The notes beneath the pieces were generated by a model. That model ran no database searches and was not told the DNA's origin. It was given only the letters and a program-made list of their open reading frames with translations. Below, in pieces: positions 32,526 to 43,483 of a stretch of 64,000 bases of DNA. The position numbers and the translations under genes were made by a program. Source of the stretch: Rutpela maculata. Taxonomy: Eukaryota > Arthropoda > Insecta > Coleoptera > Cerambycidae. Position 1 is the stretch's first letter. Each line of letters starts with the position of its first letter. Location: the NCBI GenBank assembly GCA_936432065.2, contig OW386287.2:2418001-2482000 (forward strand), read 5' to 3'.

Positions 32526-33655
32526 TTACTACTTCCACATCCAGATTCTCTGTCCAAGTCTCTTTCTATCTAAGTTCTAAGTTCCCCACTACAACCCACT
32601 CCGTTATTAAAGGAGGTGGTAGGGGGGGCGGTAAATGAAAAAAAAATGACGTCTGATTCTTGTACACCAATTTAAGACCTTGGTTGCTGGTAGATACACT
32701 AAATCCTAATTTTATGGACTCTTACTTGCTTGCTTTACCTATTTGCCTCATTACGCATTATGCCCCCTCCCTCCCTTCCTATTGCTTGGATTGCGATAAT
32801 TTTTTTTTTTAATAAAAAAATTTCTCTTCGTATTCAAAAACGCATTTTAAAAAAAAAGCAAAAGGTTTTTCCCCTCCCACAAGTTTGTTTATTTGAAAAA
32901 AAATATATATATTCAGTCAAATATTAGACGTAATAACGAACAAATTCCATTTTGGTTTTTGAAAATCGCACGACAGGGAAAAAAGTTCGAGGGAGTTGAA
33001 TAATTTTCCTTTCCCTACCTCCATCCCCTCCCCTAATTGGCCCACCACCCCAATCCTCCGGCTCCATCAATTTTTATCTATTTCACCTACCTTCTTCTTT
33101 TTTTCAAAAAAAATTAAGGAATTACTTTTTTGTGTATTAGTGTTAGAGCAAAAAAACGAGAATTTTCAAAAAAAAAATTCACGAAAAGTTACCGTCCGAT
33201 TTGAAAATTTTTACAAGATTATGCACTTCCGAGAGATCTTCAATTTTTAATTTTACTTTTTTTTTCGTCAGGTCAATAATAACAAAGTTATCGTGGAAAA
33301 ACGTGTTTTTGCGAATTTTAAATGAGAATTCCTCCGCCACCCCGTGTGATTAAGCTGAACTAAGTTGATAACATGATAAAAAAGAACGCGTGTAACCGAA
33401 TTGTCAAAAAAAAATTTAAAAAAAGTTCATTTCAAAACCCCTCTTTTTCTCGCCAGATCCGCTCCAGTATAAACCGTTCCAGAGTAATCGTGCGCACTAA
33501 AAAAAAAAAGTTAAGACCAACAGACAGGCAGATAAAAATATTTGTTTTGCTCAAACTTAAAATTTCGACGCTTCATGACATTCTAAGCCTATTTGAACAA
33601 AAAAAAACTACTTCTTTTAACGTCACTGTACTTGCACGATGTGGAAGTATTTACT
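32526..33655 (-). repeat. Composite repeat: ACTTCCAC repeat plus the 59.6-60.9 kb element
   Basis: 32526-32750 matches the ACTTCCAC end (CTACTTCCACATCCAGATTC) on the minus sense. 32755-33335 is the reverse complement of 59790-60395 (shared GCAATCCAAGCAATAG, GGAGCCGGAGGAT, GGTGGGCCAATTAGGGGAGG, CACGTTTTTCCACGATAACT). 33431-33473 matches the terminal block CTCTTTTTCTCGCCAGATC. 33474-33655 returns to ACTTCCAC-family sequence. The open frames here are low-complexity. Confidence 0.7.
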
Positions 33656-34257
33656 TTCTTTTTTTGTTGCCAACCAGTAATAAAATCTTTTCTTTCAAAT
33701 TGGTATGAAAAATAGGCTCAATCCAACGGTCGTAAATAAAAGTACATGTAAACATCTATGCAAATTTTTTTTATGACATAATTTTCGTACGATAAAACTT
33801 TTAGTACCCTAACTTTTGATACACTTTCCCTAATTACCATTTTAATTTTGGCCCGACACATGCCCATCAAGATGTTTATCCGATGAGCAGGTACTTCCAA
33901 ATATAAAAGAAAGGATCGCCAGACGCATGCTGATTAGAATAAACATACCGAGGATGGAAATAGCCCCAATAAAAACTGTAACGAGGTTTATGTCTTAATC
34001 AAGATTGAAAGGACTGTTCTGCACGTTTGTAGCCGTTTCTTTTTTTTTATTGCGTTTATCAAGTCGGGGTCCATAAAAAGTGTGTTTATAACCTCTTCCT
34101 TGTTTCAATTAAGAATAAAGGGGGCAATATAAATAAATTTTTAGTCGGTTAGGTGGTGCATTACTGTGCTGATCTCCATCATCGTCTTGATTTTCTCAAT
34201 TGCCAATCACACATTTGATAGAAATTTCACTTACATTTATTTAGAGCTATATTTGGC

Positions 34258-34288
<31 letters not shown>

Positions 34289-34439
34289 GAGGGGAAGAGC
34301 GAGAGGGGGAGATGGAGAGGGGGGGGGGAGAGAAAATGGAATTGTTTTGCTGCAGAGATTATGTGGATTTAATTTGTTTTAAGTGTGACACGAGTAATGA
34401 GACGTTTTGGATTAAATCAGTTCATTGCTTCATGTAAAA
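33656..34439. other. Unassigned DNA with a CA microsatellite
   Basis: (CA)n occupies about 34262-34288 and is followed by a GA/G-rich tract to about 34332. No gene or element is recognised. Confidence 0.5.
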
Positions 34440-35275
34440 TTCTGTTGCAAAACTAAGATTTTCTGCTATTTTCCTTATTTATCTCTGGTTCCAGTAATCA
34501 CATCGCAAAAATACCAAATTGTTCGCAATAAAATTTCGAATAAAACTAGACCTGATAATTTGTTAACTTTCGAAAATTAATGGTTTTCTAGAGTTAGGCC
34601 AGCAGGCTTAAAATCCAAATCGGAAATAATTGCTACAAAAGGTTTTATTGTTTTAATGGCTTCATTTCTTGCTTAATATGACTATCCTAGTGGAGTTGTG
34701 TTTAAGTGGTGGGGGGTAAAAATGTACCCCCAAAAGTGGTATTTTTGTGGTTTTACGATTATATCTAGTAAAGGACTCACAATATCGAAAGTCATAGTCC
34801 TATTAAAAGTAGTAGGGCATTAAATTCTGCATTGAATGAGACCAGACGCATATTTGGACCACCCGTGCCCATACTAGAGCTTATCAAAGTTGCACATATT
34901 TTACATATTCATGAAAAATGTGTTATTTACACTATATTAAACAGTAATAGCACTCGTTTTTACTAGTCTTGTACTTAGTAGATATATAAAATATTAAAAC
35001 TGTAGAATATATAAAAAGATAATATTAAAAAATGGTTTCATATAGAATATGATGAGATCCATTTAACTGATATAAAGATGGAGGCAGGATAAGAAACACA
35101 ATTCTTGAAATCAATTAGTGATGATTATATTTCAAAATAACAAAAATTGTATTTAAAGGTATGAAGATGAAAAGGGGAAAAATAGGTAGGTACACAAATT
35201 TCACAGACGTCGACGTTTGATTCTCGTTGGGCCACTCGGCTCCTCAAAGTCTGTAATTTCCGATACAGAGTCCGT

Positions 35276-36974
35276 CGCACAGTGGGGCAAATAGCTCATT
35301 TTTTGGACAAACGATAAGTCCCAAGCCTGGAATTAATGAAACTAAAAATTTATTTTTTTAAACTATTCGTTATAAAATTGCCTTTAATTCTATCGAGCCC
35401 GAATTTTGAAATTTCAAAATTAAAGATGGCTAATCCAATATCGCGGACATAAATTTTATCAAAAGATTGTTTAAAATTATAAAAAATCATTACCTGGGTT
35501 TTTTTTTGGTTTCTAATCTCATTTCTGATCCCCGAATTTTGCGATTCAAAAAACCAAGATAACGGATCCAATATGGCGGCTATAATATATTTTTAAATGA
35601 AATGTACATGCACAAACTGTTAAAAATTGTTACTTAGGATTTTTAAGGGTTTCTGATCGAGAATATGAAATCTAAATTACGTAATATCGTAATTCAAAAT
35701 GGCGAATCCAATATGGCGGCCATAATATTTTTTTAATTAACATGTAAATGCGCAAATTTTTAAAAATTGTTACTAAGGGGTTTTAGAGATTGCTGATCAT
35801 GAATCTGAAGTCCAAATTACGTAATGTCGAAATCCAAGATGTCCGATCCAATATAGCGGCCATAATATTTTTTTAAATGCGATGTACATGCGCAAATTGA
35901 TAAAAATTGTTACTTAGGGCTTTTAAGGGTTTCTGACCATGAATATGAAGTCTAAATTATGTAATATCGTAATCCAAGATGGCGGATTCAATATGGCGGA
36001 TCCAATATGGCGGCCATATTTTTTTAAATGAAATGTACATACGCAAATTATTAAAAATTAGGTTTAAAGATGTCAACATTTTTGATTGGTTATCTCATTT
36101 TTTTATAAGATGGCATATTCGAATCTGCCATCTTAGAATTCGAAATTACGAATACGTTGTCAGCAAACGCAAAAACCTGCAAGTAACAATTTTTAACTAT
36201 TTTCGCATGTACATCATAATTTTAAAAAAAATTATGGCAGCCATATTGAATTTAATTTTCTGGTTTGCAAAATATCGAAATTTTAATATCCGAAACGAGA
36301 TTAGCAAACTGCGAAACCCCCGAAAAATAAATTTTAACAGTTTCCTTCTTGATTTGTCATTCATTTTTAACTTAAGGACACCATATTGGATCCGCCATCT
36401 TGGATTTCGATATTACGTAATTTGGACTTCAGATTCATGCACAGCAATCTCTAAAACCGCTAAGTAACAATTTCTAACAATTTGCGCATTTACATGTCAA
36501 TTAAAAAAATATTATGGCCGCCATATTGGATTCGCCATTTTGGATTACGATATTACGTAATTTAGATTTCAGATTCTCGATCAGAAACCCTTAAAAGTCC
36601 TAAGTAATAATTTTTAACAGTTTGTGCATATACATTTCATTTAAAAAAATATTATAGCCGCCATATTGGATCCGCTATCTTGGTTTTTTGAATTGCAAAA
36701 TTCGGGGATCAGAAATGAGATTAGAAACCAAAAAAAACCACCCAAGTAACAATTTTTTATAATTTTACACAATCTTTTGATAAAATTTTAATTTACTTTC
36801 AAAATTTATGTCCGCGATATTGGATTAGCCATCTTTAATTTTGAAATTTCAAAATTCGGGCTCGATAGAATTAAAGGCAATTTTACAAAGAGTTAAAAAA
36901 AAAATAAGTTTCATTAATTCCAGGCTTGGGAATTATCGTTTGTCCAAAAAATGAGCAATTTGCCCCACTGTGCG
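35276..36974. mobile_element. Inner foldback, 1.7 kb, arms built of 140-bp tandem units
   Basis: The ends are CGCACAGTGGGGCAAATAGC and its mirror GCCCCACTGTGCG, followed inward by ATTTTTTGGACAAACGATAA and CCAAGCCTGGAATTAATGAA with mirrors near 36905-36955. Each arm carries four or five units of about 140 bp around ATCCAATATGGCGGCCATAA: left near 35430, 35566, 35705, 35846 and 35998; right, inverted, near 36236, 36390, 36515, 36656 and 36815. The 162-codon frame at 35979-36467 crosses the centre and is a by-product. Confidence 0.85.
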
Positions 36975-36990
36975 TTGCCCCATCACTCGG

Positions 36991-37260
36991 CTACTGAAAG
37001 TCTGTAATTTTCGTCGCCCCATATATGCAGTCCAGGTCTTCGCCAACATCTGGTTCGTCAACTGCACCTAGTTGGAGGGAGTTAGTGCAGGAGTTCCCCT
37101 TGCAGTTGGCACAAATCAATGAGCAATTATTAATCCCAGCCTTCCGACACCCACAACCATCTGCACACCCCTTGTTGTATTTGCAGAAAACTGTGGAGAA
37201 AAGAGACTTTTGTACGGACCACTTTATTGATAGATTGGTTAGTTTAGATGATATTACCAA
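36991..37260 (-). pseudogene. CXC-type (tesmin/TSO1-like) cysteine-rich domain fragment
   Basis: The minus frame reads SLFSTVFCKYNKGCADGCGC, RKAGINNCSLICANCKGNSC and TNSLQLGAVDEPDVGEDLD. The spacing C-x5-C-x3-C-x-C-x5-NC-x4-C-x2-C-x4-C resembles the short CXC domains found at the C-terminus of many uncharacterised, transposon-associated insect proteins. TTTTCTCCACAG just before the TTTTCTGCAAA codons resembles a splice acceptor. A second coding-like tail (SEITDFEEPSGPTRIKRRRL, then stop) lies at about 35265-35205 beyond the inner foldback, so the insertion seems to have split the C-terminus. The catalytic part of the protein is not present. Confidence 0.5.
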
Positions 37261-37705
37261 AAATTACCAAACTTAAAACGAAAATTTTTCATAAATATGT
37301 AAAATTTGTCCAACTTTGATGAGTCCTACCTAGTATGGGAACGGGTGGTCCAAAGAATATGCGTTTGGTCTCATTCAATGCAAAATTTAATGCCTTACAA
37401 CTTTTAATAGGACTATGTTTTCGACATTGTTAGTCCTTTACGAGATATAACTGTAAAACTGCAAAAATACCCCTTTTGGAGGTACATTTTTTACCTCCCA
37501 CCACTTAAACACAACTCCGCCGGAGAGGAAAACCTATGATAGTCATATTAGGCAACATTAAAACAATAAAATCTTTTGTAGCAATTATTTTCGATTCGTC
37601 TAATTTTCTGGTTTTACACTACTGGCCTAATAAACATATATTACAATCCAGTGAAATAGGGAAAATTAGAGGGAAAAACTAAGTTTTGAAACTTGGCAAA
37701 TATGT

Positions 37706-38160
37706 TCATTATGGAGGGACAGACAGACAGAAGAACGGACTGACAGAAAGAGACTCATGGCGGACATTTTGAAAATTGTTGCGAATTCCATGACTAACAC
37801 AGCGATATATTTTTTTCTCTACGAGCGATATTTACAATTTTTTAATTGTGTCGATGAAATGCAATATACTCTTTTCTTTCGTATTTCCAAAGAGTATAAT
37901 AACAGATACAAAAAAACGCATATAACATTTTTTGTAGAGAATTTTATAAGCTTCATTTTTTATATAAACATAATTTCGATATCGCTAATGGTTAGAGAGA
38001 TATAAGCAAAAAACTTAATCAGAGCGGCATCTTTTCAAGATGGCGGGTCGAGTTCAACAAATTGAGTTCAGGACTTTTACTATGTTTAATAGTAAATCTT
38101 AATGAACATCTTTGCCAAGTTTCAAAACTTTATCAGTTCTTGCCCTCAAACGTCGAAATT
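37706..38160. repeat. Dispersed repeat shared with 53700-53960
   Basis: ACATTTTGAAAATTGTTGCG, TACGAGCGATATTT, AATGCAATATACTCTT and CGTAT..AGAGTATAATAA occur in the same order as in 53810-53950. CAGACAGACAG-type simple sequence precedes it. The 82-codon frame is part of the repeat and is not recognised. Confidence 0.55.
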
Positions 38161-38208
38161 TGTTATAATCTGACTGAAGTATTAGGGTTTTTCATAAAAA
38201 TGCATTAA

Positions 38209-38758
38209 GCCCGGGTCAGACTAGGCTGTTTACTAGCCGCTAGTTAACCAGCCGGTAGTTAGCAGCCATCAAGTAGCGTAGTGTGAACACAGATATAGCC
38301 GCTGCTTTCGTTAGCCGCCGAGTATTTACCAGCTTACTAAAGTTGGACATGTTTAACTTTTACCAGCAACTAGCCGACCACGTGATCCTTTCGTCTTTGC
38401 TGCCACCAGCCACTAGCCTAGTCTGACCAGTACAGCGCACCAACACCGAGTAGTTATCACGTGGTGGTGTGAAATTATTTTGTTCTCTGTTAATAATGCA
38501 TGTATGAAGATGGTAGAGCTAAAGTGGTCGGGAAAAGAAATTATACAATTTCTGAATATGTTTCAAAAGTATCCCTGTTTGTGGGATGGATGTCTCATGT
38601 GAGGATTATTTAAAGAGAAATGTTTAAGCATTTTTGAACTAAGTACCTTAAGCCGCTGATAGCAGCGCAATGTGACCACATTGCCAGCCGCAGCTTGCTA
38701 GTTCTACTACCAGCAAATAGCAGCCAGCGGCTAGCAACCAACCTAGTCTTACCCGGGC
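38209..38758. mobile_element. TIR element, 550 bp, TTAA-flanked
   Basis: GCCCGGGTCAGACTAGGCTG at the left is inverted as CAACCTAGTCTTACCCGGGC at the right (18 of 20 matches). Both ends are bordered by TTAA (38205-38208 and 38759-38762). The interior is unusually rich in CTAGC/GCTAG-type motifs on both strands. The ends also resemble those of the TTA-flanked MITE at 27862, so a Harbinger origin remains possible. No protein is encoded. Confidence 0.75.
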
Positions 38759-38849
38759 TTAAGCAAACAATGACTTGTTCTAATTCAAAATAAAGTATTT
38801 TTTCCTTTCCACATACGCCTGTATTTTTTAGGTCTACTTAGTTTTTTTA

Positions 38850-39516
38850 TAAAAAAAAAACCGCTGCCCAAGGAATCACTACTTCCACATCCAAATTTTC
38901 TATCCAAGTCACTCACAACGAAAAAATTTTGTATGTGGAAATAATTGTTTATGGAACTTTAATAATATAATATTTGAAATCCTCATCCTGAAAACCCATA
39001 AAACGATACCCCACATCGGTAGTGGGGTGGGGGGTGGTGATAGGGGGTGGTAGTGGGGGTGGATGAAGTAAAAAATATTTTGAGGTTTCTGGTTCTTTAC
39101 ACACACTAAATCACATTTTTTTTCATCCCCTTTAATAATGGGTGGCTAATGCCAAATTTTTTTTTGACACCTTAGCTTCTCTTGTATATAGTAAATACCA
39201 ATTTTATGGACTCTTACCTGCTTGATTTACCTATTTACCCCAAATTTACCACCGCAACCCTTCGACGGAACAAGATGAAAATATAATCTAGTTCTAGATC
39301 TCGTTAAAGTACATATGTGTACCAAATTTTTCAAACGGTTCCAGAGTAAACGTGCGCACAAAAAAAAACAGACAGACAGACACAGACAGACAGACAGAAA
39401 ATTTTTTCCACTCAAACTTAAAATCTCGACGTTTCATGACATTCTAAGCCTATTTGAGCAATAAAAATTTTTAAAAACTTTTTTGTCGTTACTACCACTG
39501 GACGTGGAAGTAATTA
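38850..39516 (-). repeat. ACTTCCAC-family repeat
   Basis: Read on the minus strand it runs from TTCCACGTCCAGTGG through AATAGGCTTAGAATGTCATG, CTGTCTGTCTG, GTGCGCACGTTTACTCTGGA, AGATCTAGAACTAGATTATA and the CCACCCC tract to GATTCCTTGGGCAGCGG. It is closely similar to the copy at 47868-48597. Confidence 0.85.
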
Positions 39517-40690
39517 AACGGTGTTAATCACAACTTGATAAAATCAATACCCTTTGAGGCTTTTAAATAAAATTTGGTACAAAGGCATTCCAAAATGTCC
39601 TGGTTGACGTAATGATATCAGATGTTGAATACAAGTTGAATACAAAGAATCCCTAAACATGATTTCTCGAATTTTGGAAGTATAAAAAAAAATCGCAGTA
39701 GGCCCTGCGCCGACACCTGGAACATGTCCATATAACCCAAAAATGCGGCTTTCCGTATTCTAAATAACAAAAAAAGTTAATTCGATTATCTCAAAAAATA
39801 AAGACTATGAAGTTGCCCGTTGTGGGACACACTGTGTATAAAAAATCCCGGATAATTTCGCGTTTGTTTAGACAATTAAAGATCGTAATGGACGTAAAGC
39901 TTATGTTATTTTTGTTTTTACTTTGGCCTGATACGAAGCAGTTTGGTTTTTATTACCGCACCAACTATAATGCCGCTGAAATCCGGCGTTTGTTTGAGTG
40001 ACAGGTTCATTTATAATATGCATAAATGTTTATTTATAATATCCATTTACGTTTATTTCTATTTGGTTATTTTTGTATGCCACTGTGATTTAAATAAGGG
40101 AACAATGATTTATGTCGACAAAGATATAATTTAATACCCTACAAATCAATGGGTACTGTTTATTTGTTTAATTTGTAATACAGAAGCCGCAGTACTGTCA
40201 TATATAGTGAGCGAAAAGTACGGGTCATATTGTGATTTAAACTCGATCGGGAACCCCATTTTTTTTAAATATGTAAAACAAATTACAAAAATCGCGGATT
40301 GTTCGGTTCTGGTTCGTCCTACTCTAAAAATAGAAGAGAAAAAAACGATAAACTTTCCGAAAATGACAAAAAAAATGTAGGCAGGTTTTAATATTTTTTT
40401 GCCATTTTTGGTCCACAAATTGTACTTTTCAGAGTTCTTGAAATACCCTCGTTTCTAATAATAATACGGATAGTGACTCAAAATAACTCTTTCAAGTGTA
40501 ATCCAAATTAAAAATGAGTTACGTATATTAAAATAAAAGATTCTGCGTAAAACTATAAAAAATAAAATGTAATAAAAAAAAATAATTTGAGTTTAATTAT
40601 TTTTAACCCAAGATTCGTTGAACGTGTCAATATAATGGTAAAAAAATACTATTGAGTTTTGAAATTGCTATATGTTAATCAAACGATTTT
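39517..40690. other. Unassigned DNA
   Basis: A MITE-like end, GGGACACACTGTGTATA, occurs at about 39824-39840 without a clear partner. Short frames match nothing known. Confidence 0.35.
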
Positions 40691-41180
40691 AATTTGAAGA
40701 AAAAAAATATGAATCACTTGTGTTCTCAATTTTTAATTATGCAGAGCTGGTGTATGCCAAGTGTGTGTGGATTCCACAACTCAAAACTTCATACAAAATT
40801 AGAAAATTCATATTGTAGATTCGTAATCGGGTTAAGAAAATTTGACAGTGTTACTGCAAAATTAAATTTACTTCGTTTTGGCTACCTATATGCATTTAAT
40901 TTGGCAACTTCATGGAATTAATTTTATTCATCGTTTGTTCCATACAGGTATACCCACATACCACAAATCTAAATTAGCATTTCGTTCTAATGTGCATAAT
41001 GTACACATTCGATCTAGAAATATACTATCTATCCCTAAACAATTTTTAAACGTTAATTTTCAAACCTGTCAACTAATTTGTATAACAGTGTTGACAAAGA
41101 CAACAAACATCTTAAGTGTGCAACATTTAGTTTCAGAGTACGACAAAGCAAACTATGAAAAAAAAAATGTCATCTAGAAT
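40690..41180 (+). pseudogene. LINE C-terminal fragment
   Basis: Two overlapping frames (40694-40921 and 40878-41177) read LENSYCRFVIGLRKFDSVTA, KLNLLRFGYLYAFNL, then after a frameshift FIHRLFHTGIPTYHKSKLAF, NVHNVHIRSRNILSIPK and FLNVNFQTCQL. This is the region after the RT domain in LINE ORF2 (C-R-F-V-x-G-L-R-K-F-D; H-N-x2-I-R-S-R; L-x-I-P). It is degenerate and frameshifted. Confidence 0.7.
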
Positions 41181-41339
41181 ATTGCATATGGCAAGTGGGT
41201 GACAACTTGTAAATTCAAGTTACGCATTTTTTAAAAAGTCTAATAGGTTACTAACCGTGATGCATCTTGTATCTGTACCACAGCACTATGGCAGGTGTTT
41301 GATGATATTCTGGAATTAAGTCTTAAGCCTTCGACACTC

Positions 41340-41600
41340 TAATCCACAATGTTCTTTTGATAACCTATACTGTACAGGTTTCGATGTAGATGCTATTAAT
41401 TTAGTAAAAGTTACCTTTCACACCGATCACAAAGAGTAAACTTAGACGGAGTTATAACCTCCGTAAGTTGCTGTCAGGGTACCTCAAGGCTTAATATTGG
41501 GCCCCTTGCTGTTTCCTTTATGCGCAAGTGTTCTTATGTACTAGAATACTACAAACTACACATTTATGCGGATGACATTCAGTTACCATGTATCTTTTTT
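41340..41600 (+). pseudogene. LINE RT core fragment
   Basis: VPQGLILGPLLFPLCA at 41479 and HIYADDIQLPC at 41560 are RT motifs B and C, with catalytic Asp-Asp. They are separated by only about 25 codons and a frame change. Upstream GFDVDAINLV fits the region before motif B. It lies downstream of the C-terminal fragment at 40690, the reverse of the order in one element, so the two are separate insertions or a rearrangement. Confidence 0.7.
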
Positions 41601-42772
41601 GCACGAGGCAGTCATAAGATTAATTATAGATACAATTATAATCATAATTATTATAATTAGACATATTTTACCAAAACTGTCTATGATTTCAAAATTTCTA
41701 TTTATATAATTAAAAAGAAAATTGTGGGTGGGACTGAATGAAAATATTTTGAAGTAAAAATTGTAGACCATCAAAAAGCAAACAGAACGATTTTTACACC
41801 TTTAAAAATCACGGAAATAGAACATTTGTTTATGTGTATTTTTAATTTATTTTTATGGAATTAATTTCTTGAAACGTTAGGCTGTTGTCACCATAAGGAG
41901 CTGATGGAAAAGAGATTTGGTGAGGTCATGCACCTAAGAGACAATCACAGCAAATGGCGTAATGCTGTTAGACGTGCCATACAGAAAAACGAGATCAACT
42001 GGAATAATGAGCCACAAAATATCTGTCGAGACGTTGTCAATAAGAAGAAAAAGTATGAAATAAAAATTACAGTCAGTTTTATGGCATATGCAAAACTGAG
42101 CGAAATTTTGTTTCAGACTGTTTAGTAATGCGTTTTGCTTCTGCAGCCTGTCTAAATTTTCTGTAAAATTTTTATTACATCACTGTTCTCCAAAGTGTTG
42201 CCGCAATGGGCGAGAACAAACGTTAAGTACCAAACCATATGAAGTGCTGTAAATCCTAAGTTTGAAAGATAAAAATAAACGCAGACAAATAAATCATATC
42301 TGTTCGCTGGAGACTCAATAAAGTTGGCGGGTTCAACATGCGAATGCACATATTCCAATAATTACATTAACCAGTGGCAGTAAATCTTGCTACATAAAAG
42401 GTCATTCGGTTAGTGGTAGACGTCCGGACTGGCAAGTTCCACATACAGTATCCCCGCGCGGCCTGTATCTGTGGTCACAGATTATAAATATAAAACTCTC
42501 TCATTTCTTTTTAAATGTACGAGTGAAAAACTACGTACTGTAAAATGTAACTTCATACAAGGGGACATTTAAAATTACCGTCAAGAAAAAAATAGACCAA
42601 CCACGAACGAATACGAATGAAAATTTCATATTAACGAAGTTTCGTCACAATCTTTTGGCAACCTCAGGACCATTTAAGTCTGTTTTCTCTTGTCCAGATG
42701 CACTTAAATTTAATATACCAAACAAATACAAAATAAACTCGATGTACGAGTGACCTATAACTTCATATAAAC
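41601..42772. other. Unassigned DNA
   Basis: The frame 41904-42125 (RFGEVMHLRDNHSKWRNAVR) vaguely resembles a retroelement C-terminus, but I cannot place it. The tract at 42400-42470 has an A-box-like TCGGTTAGTGGTAGACG without a B box. Otherwise AT-rich. Confidence 0.35.
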
Positions 42773-42930
42773 ATGGGTGTCCCACAAGGTTCGGTACTGG
42801 GACCAATCTTATATTGACTATATACAAATGAGCTTGATTCTATAATCACGGATGCAGATGATAAAGTTCTATTAGCTCATCAGGATGCTGTCGTAGTTTA
42901 TACAGACGGATCCAAGATAGAGTTGTAACA
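42773..42930 (+). pseudogene. LINE fragment joining RT motif B to an RNase H motif
   Basis: ATG at 42773 reads MGVPQGSVLGPILY, a TGA, LYTNELDSIITDADDKVLLA, then HQDAVVVYTDGSKIEL and a stop. GVPQGSVLGP is RT motif B, and VVVYTDGSK is the first catalytic motif of RNase H, as in I/R1/LOA-type LINEs. A real element has over 100 residues between them, so most of the RT was deleted. It represents a LINE type different from the one at 25-27 kb. Confidence 0.65.
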
Positions 42931-43483
42931 CACTTTTTACTATGAAACACATCCCTGAGGAGTGTCCAAGTTTTACCAAGGCAAAAAAAGACACGAAGTC
43001 GGAGGTACCTTAGCTCAGATGCTGAGTAACTCCGGATATAGCATCAATAATACTCTTAGTACTGTTAGGCAAATAGGCACCTGGCCTTATTCATAAACTG
43101 TAATATGTTTCTATTTTTTTTTACTATTTTTCTCTACTAATTGTCGCAATATGACTGCCATAGTATAATTGTTAATTACACTGTCTAAACAAATAGGCAG
43201 ATGGATACGAAGGATGCGATTAATGACCTCAGTAGTCGATGTCGCCAAAAAAAAAACATTTTAACCCGGAAAAAAATTGTTTTATCCTATCTCATAATAA
43301 GTATGGAACTTTAAAACAATTAACTTTTAAAGACGGCGAATTGCAAGAGTAATTTCAGCAGATGGATTCAGTTGATATGCTTGAACTAATGAGGGAAAAT
43401 CGCGATTACCATTTACTGCCACCTCAACCGAACCCCATACGAGCAATACAGACACTTGAGCGAGAAATTTTAATAAGAGCTCC
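42931..43483. other. Unassigned DNA with a small open frame
   Basis: The 43362-43556 frame (MDSVDMLELMRENRDYHLLP and PQPNPIRAIQTLEREI) has near-normal codon balance, but I do not recognise it. It runs into the left arm of the foldback at 43484. Confidence 0.3.

Larger units (their letters stand above)
34440..37705. mobile_element. Outer foldback, about 3.3 kb, enclosing coding relic and second foldback
   Basis: The left arm (about 34440-34930) and right arm (about 37290-37705) are inverted copies. Paired blocks include AATAATTGCTACAAAAG (34627 against 37577), GTTGTGTTTAAGTGGTGGG, GGGCATTAAATT..GCATTGAATGAGACCA (34820 against 37365), and GGACCACCCGT. Between the arms lie a cysteine-rich reading frame on the minus strand (36991-37260) and a complete second foldback (35276-36974). 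Long arms around a coding relic suggest a DNA transposon with long TIRs. The superfamily is unknown. Confidence 0.8.

Noticed and set aside
34262..34332. CRISPR-like or structured repeat
   Set aside because: It is a plain CA microsatellite followed by a GA/G-rich tract. No spacer structure anywhere in the window.
35979..36467. 162-codon plus-strand open frame
   Set aside because: It spans the centre of the inner foldback and its tandem units, so the residues come from repeat DNA.
42400..42470. tRNA gene or SINE head (TCGGTTAGTGGTAGACG)
   Set aside because: A-box-like only. No B box follows at the right distance and no cloverleaf can be drawn.
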